This document shows positions 14,281 through 26,300 of a stretch of DNA of 26,383 bases, one piece after another (within the stretch, counting starts at the first letter, position 1; each line of letters starts with the position of its first letter). This stretch comes from an uncultured Clostridia bacterium. Lineage in GTDB: Bacteria > Bacillota_A > Clostridia > TANB77 > CAG-508. Below the pieces are notes generated by a model, which saw only the letters and a program-made list of their open reading frames with translations, was not told the DNA's origin and did not search any database. Position numbers and translations under genes: made by a program. The DNA is taken from contig CANQQF010000023.1 in the NCBI GenBank assembly GCA_947625985.1, forward strand, positions 1-26,383, written 5' to 3'.

Positions 14281-14772
14281 TTATTCTATTAAAGTTACCT
14301 CATTATTTTTTAAACTTTTCTGTACATCTATTACTCTTTGGTTAGATGAACCTTTCCAATGCAAATTTGGATTTCTTAATTTGTCTATATATAGCCCATC
14401 TACTATAACATCTGTATATTTTAATACTTCTTTACCTTTTAAGTCTTTATCAAATTTAAAACCTGACCAAATCCATATATTTTTATTAGGAAATTTTTCT
14501 TTAAATGCTTTAGCAAGTTCTGTTGTTCCTTCTATGTTTTTAGGATGTAAAGGTTCTCCCCCTAAAATTGAAAGTCCTTTTATATTGTCATCATCGCACA
14601 AACCAAGTACTTTATCTATAGTTTTTTGATTGAATTCTTGACCTCCATTAAAATCATGTGTTTCTGGATTAAAACATTTTTCACAATTAAAACTACATCC
14701 TTGTTCAAATATTGATACTCTTACTCCTGGTCCATTTGATATATCCATTTTTCTGATTTTATTATATCTCAC
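14281..14772 (-). CDS. nrdG: Anaerobic ribonucleotide reductase activating protein
   Basis: NrdG is a radical-SAM enzyme that makes the glycyl radical on NrdD under anaerobic conditions. The 163-residue length is standard. The iron-sulfur cluster cysteines are Cys26, Cys30 and Cys33 in QGCSFNCEKCFN, a C-x3-C-x2-C motif. The S-adenosylmethionine-binding GGEPL follows at about residue 71, and an IWIWSGF strand at about 99. The frame starts at ATG 14772, 23 bases after nrdD, so the two are one operon. A GGAGG ribosome binding site lies in that gap. Confidence 0.95.
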   Translation of the reverse strand: MRYNKIRKMDISNGPGVRVSIFEQGCSFNCEKCFNPETHDFNGGQEFNQKTIDKVLGLCDDDNIKGLSILGGEPLHPKNIEGTTELAKAFKEKFPNKNIWIWSGFKFDKDLKGKEVLKYTDVIVDGLYIDKLRNPNLHWKGSSNQRVIDVQKSLKNNEVTLIE

Positions 14773-14795
14773 TTCACATCCTCCTTATATCTTTT

Positions 14796-16979
14796 TTATG
14801 CATCTTTATTGTCTAAATGTAAAACTCTTTCTTTTATTTCCTGTGTTCTTCCTTTATTCCAGAAATTACTTCCTATGTAACCACATGTTCTTCTTGCTAC
14901 ATTTAATGTATCATGATTTCTGTTGCCACAATTTGGACAATACCATTCCATGTCATCATCTATTAATATTTCTCCATCAAATCCGCATTCTTGGCAATAA
15001 TCAGATTTTGTATTTAATTCTGCATACATAATATTGTCATATATAAATTTTATGATTTGTAATACTGAATCTATATTATTTTGAAGATTTGGTGTTTCAA
15101 TATATGATATAGCTCCACCAGGGCTTAATTCTTGAAATTCACTTTCTAGTCTTAGTTTTTCAAATGCATCTATTTCTTCAAATACTGGTACATGATAAGA
15201 ATTTGTTATATAATCTCTATCTGTTATTCCTTTTATAACTCCAAATCTTTCTTTCAATGCTTTAGCAAATTTATATGTAGTAGATTCAATTGGTGTACCA
15301 TATACACTATAGTCAATATTCTCTGCTGCTTTCCATTCTTTACATTTATCATTCATCTTTTGCATTACTTCTAGTCCGAATTTTTTTCCTTTTCCATTGT
15401 CAGTATGACTATGCCCTGTCATATATTTAACGCATTCATATAACCCTGCATAACCTAATGATAATGTAGAATAACCATTATGTAGTAATTCATGTATAGT
15501 TTCATCTTTATCTAGTCTTGCAAGTGCTCCATGTTGCCATAATATTGGAGCTACATTACTAGTTGCTTTTGCTAATCTTTCATGTCTTAATTTTAAAGCT
15601 TTGTGACATAATTCCAATCTTTCATTATATATTTTCCAAAATAAATCTTTATCTCCACCTGAAGAAAGAGCAACATCAACTAAATTAATAGTTACAACAC
15701 CTTGATTAAATCTTCCATAATATTTTGATTTTCCTTCTTCAAAATCTTTTGCTTTAGAAGGGTTACCTTCTGTAGTCCAAGGAGTTAAGAATGAACGGCA
15801 TCCCATACAAGGATAACAATTTCCATTACCATCTTTATCTATTTTTAATTCTAGCATTTTCTTTTCTGAAATATAGTCTGGAACCATTCTTTTAGCAGTA
15901 CATTTTGCTGCTAATTCTGTAAGGTACCAATATTTACTATTTTTATGTATGTTATCTTCTTCTAAAATATAAAGTAGTTTAGGAAAAGCTGGTGTTACAT
16001 ATACACCTTTTTCATTTTTAAATCCTTGTATTCTTTGTTTTAAAAATTCTTCAATTATCATTGCCAATTCTTCTTTATATTCTTCTGTTTCACCTAAATA
16101 CATACATACTGATAGAAAAGGAGCTTGTCCATTAGTATTAGTCATACTATTTACTTGATAATTAAAAGTTTGTACTCCATCATTTATTTCCTTTTTTACA
16201 TCTTCTTTCGCATGTTTTTTACAATCTTTTTCACTTTCTCCTCTAGATTTATATTTATTATAGTAGTTATTGTAACTACTTCTTACAAAAGGAGCTAAAT
16301 GTGTTAAAGTTATTGTTGCACCACCATAACTAGATGATGTAACTGCTAATATAATTTGAGTTGCTATAGTAGAAGCTGTTATAAATCTATGTGGTTTTTC
16401 AATCATAACACCATTGATAATAGTTCCGTTTTGTAGCATATCTTGCAAGTTAATTAGTTCACAATTATGTAATGCATTTTGAGCAAAATAGTCTGCATCA
16501 TGAAAATGTATAATTCCTTCATCATGAGCTTTTACTACATCTTCTGGTAGTAAAAATCTTCTAGTTATATCAGTACTTGTAATACCAGCTAAATAATCTC
16601 TTTGTGTTGTTACTACTTTTGCATTTTTATTTGAATTTTCACTATTCCAATATTCACTTTCTCCTTCTATTAATTCTTTAATAGATTGATCAGTAGTATT
16701 TGCTTTTCTAACTAATTCTCTCTTGTAACGATATGTGATATATTTTTTTGCTAACTTATATTTCTCTAATTCCATTAATTTTTGTTCAATAAAGTCTTGA
16801 ATATCTTCAACTAGTATTCTATTTTTTCCTAAGTCTTCTAAAGATTTTATTATTTCTTTAATTTGATCTTTAGAAGCTTTTTCCTTTCTTGATACTTCAG
16901 CATTAGCCTTTTGTATAGCTATTTTAATTTTTTCTGGATTATAATCTACTGTATTTCCATCTCTTTTAATTATTTTCAT
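14796..16979 (-). CDS. nrdD: Anaerobic (class III) ribonucleoside-triphosphate reductase
   Basis: NrdD reduces ribonucleoside triphosphates to deoxyribonucleotides using formate and a glycyl radical; it is destroyed by oxygen. The 727-residue protein starts with an ATP-cone allosteric domain (about 1-92, beginning MKIIKRDGNTVDYNPEKI). The catalytic barrel includes the motif CYPCMGCRSFL, where Cys394 is the likely thiyl-radical residue. Near the C-terminus, Cys662, Cys665, Cys681 and Cys684 form the zinc site, and RRTCGYIG carries the radical glycine, Gly700. All key residues are present, so it should be active once NrdG acts. The ATG at 16979 has an AAAGGAGC site. No aerobic class I or II reductase lies in the window. 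Confidence 0.97.
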   Translation of the reverse strand: MKIIKRDGNTVDYNPEKIKIAIQKANAEVSRKEKASKDQIKEIIKSLEDLGKNRILVEDIQDFIEQKLMELEKYKLAKKYITYRYKRELVRKANTTDQSIKELIEGESEYWNSENSNKNAKVVTTQRDYLAGITSTDITRRFLLPEDVVKAHDEGIIHFHDADYFAQNALHNCELINLQDMLQNGTIINGVMIEKPHRFITASTIATQIILAVTSSSYGGATITLTHLAPFVRSSYNNYYNKYKSRGESEKDCKKHAKEDVKKEINDGVQTFNYQVNSMTNTNGQAPFLSVCMYLGETEEYKEELAMIIEEFLKQRIQGFKNEKGVYVTPAFPKLLYILEEDNIHKNSKYWYLTELAAKCTAKRMVPDYISEKKMLELKIDKDGNGNCYPCMGCRSFLTPWTTEGNPSKAKDFEEGKSKYYGRFNQGVVTINLVDVALSSGGDKDLFWKIYNERLELCHKALKLRHERLAKATSNVAPILWQHGALARLDKDETIHELLHNGYSTLSLGYAGLYECVKYMTGHSHTDNGKGKKFGLEVMQKMNDKCKEWKAAENIDYSVYGTPIESTTYKFAKALKERFGVIKGITDRDYITNSYHVPVFEEIDAFEKLRLESEFQELSPGGAISYIETPNLQNNIDSVLQIIKFIYDNIMYAELNTKSDYCQECGFDGEILIDDDMEWYCPNCGNRNHDTLNVARRTCGYIGSNFWNKGRTQEIKERVLHLDNKDA

Positions 16980-17037
16980 TAGTCTTTTGCTCCTTTCATT
17001 TTATGCATTTAATATATTTCTAATATTTTAAAAATAC

Positions 17038-17053
17038 TGTTGCAATTGCAACA
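17038..17053. promoter_or_regulatory. 16-bp palindromic operator candidate upstream of nrdD
   Basis: TGTTGCAATTGCAACA is a perfect palindrome about 60 bases upstream of the nrdD start. On the minus strand each half contains TTGCAA, which could serve as a -35 box, with an AT-rich -10-like region (AAATAT or TAGAAA) 17 bases further on. A repressor bound here would block the promoter. It does not match the NrdR box (ACACWATATWTTGTGT). Confidence 0.5.
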
Positions 17054-17173
17054 TATTATTGTTTGTAAAAAAGTACTTCTTCATTTACAATGGTTTGACC
17101 CTTTTATTAAATTTATATTACAGAAATATTACATTTTTTACTCTATGAAAGCCTTTATTTTAGTGCTTTTTAT

Positions 17174-17213
17174 AAAAAAAGAACTAGTTTACTTTTTTAA
17201 ACTAGTTCTTTTT
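17174..17213. terminator. Strong bidirectional terminator after the giant peptidase gene
   Basis: GAACTAGTTT (17181-17190) pairs with AAACTAGTTC (17199-17208) around an 8-base loop. A flanking run of As on the left and Ts on the right extends the stem and gives a U-tract in both directions. Confidence 0.88.
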
Positions 17214-17340
17214 AATTTTAATATGTAGTGACAATTCAAATATTGTATCTTTTTGCTATTTTTCTTTCTTTTTTTCTACTTTTGACGTGTTTTCTTTTTT
17301 AGTTTTATTATCTACTACATTATTGGTAGTTTTTGTTGAA

Positions 17341-20300
17341 TTATTTCCTTTTGTTGATTTTCCGTGCTGTGTTTGTTTTTGGCTTTGTTACTTTTGATTT
17401 AGTTGTATTTGTATTTTTTGCATTATTAGTCGCTTTGGCTTTTTGAGTAGCTGTTGCTTTAGCTTTAGACTTTTCTTCTTGTTTTGAAGCTTTCACTTTT
17501 GGTGTTTGTATTACTCCTGTTTTTCGTTTTTCATTTGCTATTATTCCCGGTTGGGCTTCAGAGGCTGCAGAGTCGCCTGCAACTTCTTCTGGCCTCTTTG
17601 GTTTAGTAACTGTTGTTCCTTTTGGATTTCCATCGCCTCTTAATGTTGGAAGTTCTCCTTGTGCTAATCTATCTGCTGTTGGAATGTTCCAAACTGTATT
17701 GTCGAAGTAAACTCCATAATTACCTATGTTTGCATCTCCTTGTTGTTTCCAGAAGTCTTCAGTAGTTAAGTTTCCTTCATAACTTACTCCTACAATACAT
17801 CCTTGTGAAGCATTTGTTGCTCTTCCAATGAATTCTTTTATTTCATAGTTGTTATTAAATCCAGTTGCAATTAAGTTTTTGTCTGAACCTGTATCAAATT
17901 TAGCATCTGTTGCTCTTTCCATTATTGCAATTGAAATACAATTTTCTATCTTTCCTGTGTTTCTTACTGTTCCTATAAATCCACCAATATTTGAGTTACC
18001 TTTAACTGTGCATGTTGTATAGCAATTCATAATTTCTGGATCTTTTGCATAACCTACTAATCCGCCACAGAAATTCTTTTTACCTATAACGGTTCCTGTT
18101 GAATAACTGTTTTCAATTATGCCTTGATTAATTTCTCCAACTAATCCACCAATTGAGTCTTGTGAACCATTAACTGTTACGTCTAATGAGCTTGATCTTT
18201 CAACTTTAGAATATTTTTCTAAGTTACCTATTAATCCACCAACTTTTGTTGTTCCTTCAATGATTGTATTACGTGAGTAGCATTCCTTAATTGTAGTTCC
18301 CTTTGAATTTTCTTTGCTTCCGTCTATATTTGTTGCATTTCCTATTAATCCACCTACATTTTTTGTGCCTTTTACAACTGTTTCTGTTACACTACATTTT
18401 TCAAATGTTGTTTCATGAGGCTGACCAACCAAAGCTCCTACTGTTTCTTTTGAGTTTGAATCGACTGTTCCACCCTCTACTTTTACGTCTTTAATTGTTG
18501 ATTTTTCAGTAGTATTTGAAAGTGCTCCTAGGGTTGCTTTTCCTATGCTGATATTTGGATTTTCAATTATAAAGTTTTCAAATTTTGCATCTAATGTGCT
18601 GTCAAATATTGGAATAGTTACTCCTTTAATTTTATTGCCGTTACCATTTATTTCTCCAGCAAATGTTGAACGAATCATGCTTGTTCCTTCTTTGTATTCG
18701 GATAGATCGATGTCATTTTCTAGTTTTATTTTTGCTGATGAATTTTTAGTTATTTCTTTTATGAATTGTTTTCCGTCTTTAACTGATACTTCTGCATTAT
18801 TTACTTGTTTTCCAAATGGTGTTGACCTTAAATCGTCGGTGTATTTCTTTAACTTGTTAAAAATTTGTATCTTCAATGCAGATGTTTTAGACATTTGTAA
18901 TGTTCCTACATCTGTTTTAACTTCACTAGCATCTTGTTCTAGTGTTTTCTTAAATTGTTCTTTGATGTCATCTTTATTCATATATGATAATTTTTCTGCA
19001 TTTGCAGCTGCCTCTTCAAACCTCTTCTTTTTGTATTCTTTCATAGTCAATGCAGTTCCGTTTTTCTTTTGAGTAATTACTTCAAATGCATGTTGGTCTG
19101 ATACTAATGGGTCGCTTTCTGTTTTTAACATATCTGTTGTCCATAGTAGCCAACCGTTATCATAACCTGCATATCCTAGCATTTCATAAGACATTACCCA
19201 TAAGTTGTCAAGGCTCGTAAAGTTTACATCACTCATTGGATTGAACCAACGTATTGTTTTATATCCTTCTGCTCCATAGTCGATTGCATACTGACCGTCT
19301 ATTAAATCTTGAATAGAATTTATTTTTGTAAATGATTTCATCCCTGCTCTTGATGGAGTTGTGTTAGTGTCTGGCATTTTTGAAAGAACTTTTTCTTGTT
19401 GTTCTGCTGATAAATCGATTAGTGCCTGACCTACCATATAGTCTAAGAAGTAGTTTAATTGGAATGCTTTATCATAATAGTCTTCTACTTTTTCTGGTGA
19501 TGAAATTCTATCTCCTGTCCAGTTTACTGTATGACTTGTATCTGAAGGATAATTTACAGGGAAATTAAATTTACAGAATCCTGGTTTTTCGAAAGATTGT
19601 GTTAGGAATCCGTCTGAATACGATTCTCCACCAACTGCTGGTCTTCTGTTATGATTTTTAAGTATTAATGCTCCGTCTTGGTCGTGCATTGTCTCATGTG
19701 ACCAGATTTTGAAGTTATCTAATAGAGCATTATCTTCCCAAAGAATTCTTGTTCCATATGCATATGCTGCTGCTCCAATTCTTGCTGTCCAAATTCCTGT
19801 AGCTTCAGCAAACCATTTATGATAATCTTCTTGAGTTTGATTTGCATATTGCCAACCTTTTCTACTTAGTAATTTACCATTTATATATTCTCCGTCATTT
19901 GCTATATTTGTATCTGTTTGAAGGTCATTCTTTCTGTTGAAGCAATATATTGCTTCTTCTTGTTTCTTAGGATCTGAGCTTCCGCCACCAATCATTCCAT
20001 AAATTCCTTCATAGTTTCTCTTAACACTACTTGCAAAGCTTTCAATTTTCCTTTGCATTGCATCAGCATTTTTTACTGGATCTGCATAGTAAATTCTTGT
20101 TGCACCCACATGAATTTGTGTTGGACATGAGTAAATATATGCTGATTTTTCTGGTAATCTTAATATTGGAAGTAATATACTTTGCCAACATTTTAAGTAA
20201 TCCCATGCTCTATATCTTAGTCTTTCATCTTGATTATCCAATTTTGTTTCTACTATAAATCCGTTGAAATATTCTGGTAACCAATCATTAACATCTTTAT

Positions 20301-23300
20301 ATTTTCCAGTACTTTCAATAAAGTAATCTATAAAGTCTCCCACTTGAGGTAATCCTATTGTATTACCAATGTTGTTTGCATAGAATGTATGTGTTGCTGA
20401 TGTAGCCATATTACTGTCATTTAATAACAATCTTGTTGTTAATGTATCATAATCAAATTCTCCTTCAAATATATCTGTATGATATAGCAAGATATCTTTT
20501 AAGTTATAATCTCCAACGTTTATGTTATACCAACGTTTTGCATATGTGTATGTTAATAAATATCTTTCTAATCTATTATTTGATAATAATTCATTTTTAA
20601 TTACTGATGCTGTTTTTATATCATCATTTGTAATATTGTAATTATTATTTGATAATAAATCTAGTACTACTTGTTCCGCTTCTTGCTTAACTGTACCTTC
20701 TTTAAAGATTGTTGAATATTTTTTATCGTTTTGCTGTACTGAGCTATCGTCAAATGTTTCAGCATATAGTCTACTATCTTTTGCTTTTGTTAATGTATCA
20801 ATTGATAATACATAGTTCATATTTTTAACATAGTCTACTAATTCTTTAACAACACTTGCATCTTTATTTATTACATAATTTTTAAAGTTATATTTAACAT
20901 TGTTGATACTTGGTATTTTGTAACATACAACATTTCCAAAATATGTTTCAAAATCTACATTATATTCTTTTATTGTTCTGTCTTTGAATACTAATTTAAT
21001 TTTTTCAATGTTCTGATAATTTTCATTTGTAAGTGAATTTACAATTTTACCATTTTTATCAATTGGTAAAATACCTTGTATTAATTTTTGATTTAGTTCA
21101 TCACTTTCATTTATTCCTTTAGCGTCTTCTATTATGTATTTTGCATCATAATATGGAGCTAGTCTAGATAAATTGTGATATAGAATTTCCTTTGATGCAT
21201 TGTATTCATTTTGTTCTTTAAGTCTTTCATATCCAGGAATTTCAACATTTTGGTTTGTTGGCTTGTTCTCACTGCCTAATGGTTTTAGTTTTGGTAAAAC
21301 TTCTCCACCACAACCTGTTAAGTCCCAAATATCTGTACTTAATCCTATTGTATTTCTATAAAAATCTTCAGTAAATTTATCTTTTTCTTGATATTTAAAT
21401 GATTTGTGTCCTGCTGTTAATGCTGAACATCCATAGTTATTTGAAGATTCTGATGTGTTTAATCCACAAGTATCTTTCATCATTGATGATACATTTCCGC
21501 CATCTGATATTGATACACAATTTTTCAGTATTAGGTTAGAACTTCCTGCTCCTATCATAGAACCACATGCATATTGTGTGCCATAGGCAGAATTTACATC
21601 AACATTTGTAATACAGTTTTCTAATACTACATTATTAGGATTTGCTACAATTCCTGCTAGACATTGCCATCCTGGCCATCCACCTATTGTACCTTCTACC
21701 CTACAATTTTTAATTACAACATTATCTGCTCCATTTACTATTCCGCCTACATGTGAATTATTGTATGCTGTATATGTAAGTGTTAATCCTGTAAGTTCAC
21801 ATTCTTCTATTGTTGTATTTCCTTTTGCTTGATCAAACATTGTTCCACAACTATTTGATACATTAAATACTACTCCTGTAAAGTTTACTCTTTTAATTGT
21901 AGCTTTATCTGCTGTTTTTGCAAGTATTCCAACATTTGAAGATTTTGCAATTACTACAGTATTTACAATATTTACATTTTCTATTGTTGCTCCATTAATT
22001 TCTTTGAATAATGGCATTTGTAAGTTTTTTATTGTATGTCCATTACCATGTATTTGTCCTGTAAATGATGTGTTTATATATACATTATCATCTGTAGGTC
22101 CTGAATATCCTGAAGCATCTAAATCCGTATTTAATGATATTTCTTCATTTGGGTTATGTCTTAATAAATACATTAAACCTGTAAATGAATTTGTACTTAC
22201 ATAGTATTTACAATCTTGGTTATTATATCTAATTGTTGTATTACTATCTTTTAAGTCAACTGTTATGCTACCTTCTTCTCCATTTGTATATTGTTTTGCT
22301 CCTACATAATTTAATGTTAATATAAGTTTTCCGTCTTTTTCTTCAAAGTAGCTTATATCTGAATAAAATGTTGAAGCATTTGACATTGAAACTCTTATTA
22401 AGTACTGTTCTCCATTAAGTAGTTCTTCTTTTGTTAGACCTTCCACAGCTCTTGTAACACCATTTTCAAATTTCATTAGTTCAATATTTGTAATATCTTT
22501 TATTTCAATTGTTCTATCATCTAATGAGAATTCTCTTGTATATATTTCTTCTGTTTGTGGATCAAATCCGTCTGTTGAATATTTTGCTTTAATTACAGCT
22601 TTATATTTTCTTACATTATCAACAGAATTAAATTTAACTTCATATTCTAAAGACTTACTATTTTCTGTTATTTGTACGTTTTCAATTTCTTTGTTATTTT
22701 CAGCTTCATATACTTTTATTTGTACACTACCATTTTCTTTAACTAATGTTGCTTCTCTATCTTTTAATAAAACATTTAATTTAATCTCTTTTCCATTTTC
22801 ACTAAATGAGAAATCTTTAACTCCTACTGCATCTTTGCAAATTTCTACATATACATTATGATTATTGTTTTCTGGTAAATCTATTACTTTACCTGTATTT
22901 AAAACAATTTGTTTTAATCTAATTGTTTGTTTTCCACTAACACTATAACCTGTGATATTCGCTTTGAATTTTCCATCTTCTTCAGTTACATCAAATAATA
23001 TGTCATTACCATTAACTTTTAATTTAACTGGTTTTAAGAATTCAGTTCCTGCACTAAAGTTAAATTTCAATTCTATTTCTTGGTTTTTCTCTACGCTTCT
23101 AGGTGCTGTTAAGCTAGTTATCTCTATATTATCATCTGATTTAACTAATAATGGCGAACTATAAAGTATAGTATTATTAAACTTAGTTACTCCCTCAACT
23201 TCTGATTCTTTATTTTCAACAAGTGAATAATCAGTGTTTATCTGTAACCAGTATTCTTTTCCTGTTTCTAAGTTATCTAAACTAATATTTTGTACTAAGT

Positions 23301-26300
23301 TCACTGCTTCTCCAGTTTTATTAAAGTCATAAGGTTTAACTGGTTTTTCATCTTTATAATCCTCATTACTATTTCCTTTATATTCATATACATCTACTTT
23401 AGCATTTTTAATAGTTCTTGAAGTTGTTAATTCTTCTTCTCCCTTTTCTTCAGTAATATCAAATGTTAATTTGGGAGTACTACTATTTCCATAATCTAAT
23501 TTGAAGTTATCAATTTTTGGTGCTTCTGTTAATACATCTACTGATTTTGAATTTAATATATATTCTTCATTTTCTACTGTAAATTTGTAGTCCATTGTAT
23601 TTAATCCAACTCTTGTTAATTCTATATTAAATTTACCTGCTTCTTCTGGTGCAGTTACTGTTGTTTCATAAACGTCTACTTTTCCTTCTACTCCTGATAA
23701 CTCAACATCTTTCTTATTTACTGTTGCAGAAGTTATATGAGAACCTGCATCCATATTTCCTCTAATTGAGTATTCAACTTTAACCTCTTCACCTTTATGT
23801 ACGTAAGAACTTGGAATCCATTCTCCTTTTTCATTTTTAACATATGTTTTAGCATCTTCTATACCAACACGTTTCTTAGCATTTAAGTTCAATCTTGCAT
23901 CTACAACTGGGCTTGCAGCTGCACCAATACCAGTTCTGTGTTTCATTTGAACTATACCCTCTTGAACTTCTTCCATATAGTCATTGTTGTTGTCCATATA
24001 TTTTTCATACCATTTACCATGAATTTCTACTCTATATGTTTTAGCAATTGGTATATTTACAAATTTTATGTCTTTGCGATATCCTGCATCTTGTTTTTTA
24101 TCTGATTTTTCTCTTTCAGAAATTTGCATACTATCTATTTCATCATATTGTCTTTGTAAATCTGCTTTATCTTCATCTGTAGCTTCTGAAATTGGTTCTT
24201 CTGCGATTAGTTCTCCATTTTCATCATATACACAAGCAGATAGTGAACCTGGTACATAATAATCTTGCATGTCATTTACTTTTATAAAACCTTCTAAATC
24301 TGAAGAAACTTTTTTAGCATCTTTATCTATATTGGTTTTCTCTGCTATTGTGAAGAATGCTAGTTGTCCTTGATCACGTGGTATGTTTGCATATGTTAAT
24401 TCATTTACTTTAAATACTGTTTGTTTACCTGATTTATCTTCTGCTACTACTTCAAGTACTTTAAGTGGATTTTGACCTATTTTTATACATTGATATGCTT
24501 CATGTTCAAGGAAAGCAAGATCTTTTATTGTATACATTCCACCGCCATAATCTTCAAGCTTTTTACCAGAAACATCGTAATCAACAAATGAGCCTTCTTC
24601 ATCAGATGTATTTTGTTGATCTTTATAAAAACGTAATTTAATTGCTTTAACACTTAAATCTTCTCCTGTATAAATATTAACCATTCCCATTAACATTCCA
24701 GTTCCTCTTATAAATTCTGGGAAAATTTCTAAGTTTTCAAATGTAAAGTTTAGGTCTTTTACAACAGTTAAATTTCTAGTTATTTCATAATTTTCATTAT
24801 GTTTAGCATTATTATCATATAAATTATATTGTCCTTTAAGTTTTAAATCATAAGTTCCATTTGGTAATGTATCTCCATAATTACTAAAGTCTATTTCGTT
24901 AAGTTTGTTAACATCTATTTCAATTTTTCGGTCTGCTAAATATCTTTCACCTTTTTTAACGTCAGTATCATTATTTACATCATCATTAGTTCCCCATACC
25001 TCAACTTCTAATTTTCCATTAACTATTGCATTATCTGGATCAGTTATTGTGAAATCTGCCTGTGGTGTTGCCAAAGTACCCTTTCCAGCATATGTAATTG
25101 TTGGCATTAATTTTCTAACTTTAAACTCTTGTGGTTTTTGATCTATTATATCTGCAGTTCTACTTCTATCATATTGTATTTGCTTTATTTCAAGATTTTG
25201 TACACCTGAATTTGCAGCTAGTGATTTACCACCATAGCTAATTTTATATACGTCTCCTTCTTCTCCTTCTTTAGGTAAAAATTCTCCTGTAGTTACTTTT
25301 GTTGCTGTCCAAGTAGATTGATTATCTGGATTTTCTTTATTGTTTGTATCTGTTAGAACTATTTTCTTTATTGGTAAATCTGTATTATCTGAAATTCTAT
25401 AATACATTGATATTGATTTATTTTTATCAACTACGATTGATTTATCTTCTTCAACATCTCCACCTGTTGATTTAATTTCTTCTACTTTTGAATGTATTGG
25501 AATTGAGAATTGTTTAGTAGCTGATTTTTCATCTCCTATTAATTCTGATGATGTTTCCTCTTCTTCTATTTGTGATAAATTACTACCATCTGCTAAATCA
25601 CATATACCTTCTACTTTTACAGTATATTTAGAGTTTGTACTGTATTTTTGATTATCTAATGCTATTTCATAAGTATTAGTACTATTTTTTTCAATTTCTC
25701 TTTCATCCATGTAGATGTCCATGTACTGGTTATAATCTTGATAGTACTTGTATTCATATAATCCTACTTTTCCACTAACAATTGCATTATCTGGGTCTTC
25801 TATTTTAAATGATGCTGTTGCAGATTTTTCACTTATATTTTTAGAATCTATTTGTAAATCAATTGTTTTTGGCTTTGTTTTAAATAATACAAATTTTTCT
25901 GGTTCAATGTCTTCACTATTTGTACCAATTTGAACTTTATTTATGTTATATTCTTGCCTTTGACCATCTTGATCATTTGGATATGAGAAGTCCGCTACAT
26001 ATGTAGTAATATCTCCTTCTTTAGAAGTTTTTTCTAATGATATTGGTGTTTCATTATTTTCAACACTAAAGTTTTGCATTAAGTATTGAGATTCTTCTCC
26101 ACCCATTTCACTACTATTATCTTTTACTTTTAGCTCTAGTTTTGCAGTAATATTTTCTCTATCTACTGAAAGTACTTTTACATTTTGTAATTCAAAATTA
26201 TATGCTAGGCTTAGTGGTGTTATTTCTTGTCTTTTAAGTTCTACATCAGTTTCAGTTTTTTCACCTTTTTGATCTAAGCTATATGTTGCAATTATTTTTA

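Larger units (their letters stand above)
16980..17340. other. Gene-free stretch upstream of nrdD
   Basis: This gap holds the 16-bp palindrome at 17038-17053, a strong two-way terminator at 17174-17213 closing the giant peptidase transcript, and, at 17256-17340, a coding-like but out-of-frame extension of the peptidase tail. The part at 17054-17173 shows no recognisable signal. Confidence 0.6.

Noticed and set aside
17030..17060. NrdR box upstream of nrdD
   Set aside because: The palindrome TGTTGCAATTGCAACA differs from the NrdR consensus in most positions, and no paired second box is present.
17800..18500. Repeated ATTAATCCACC-like words read as a CRISPR or DNA repeat array
   Set aside because: They encode the GGLIG turns of the GLUG beta-helix, are spaced irregularly and lie in frame; the repeat is at protein level.
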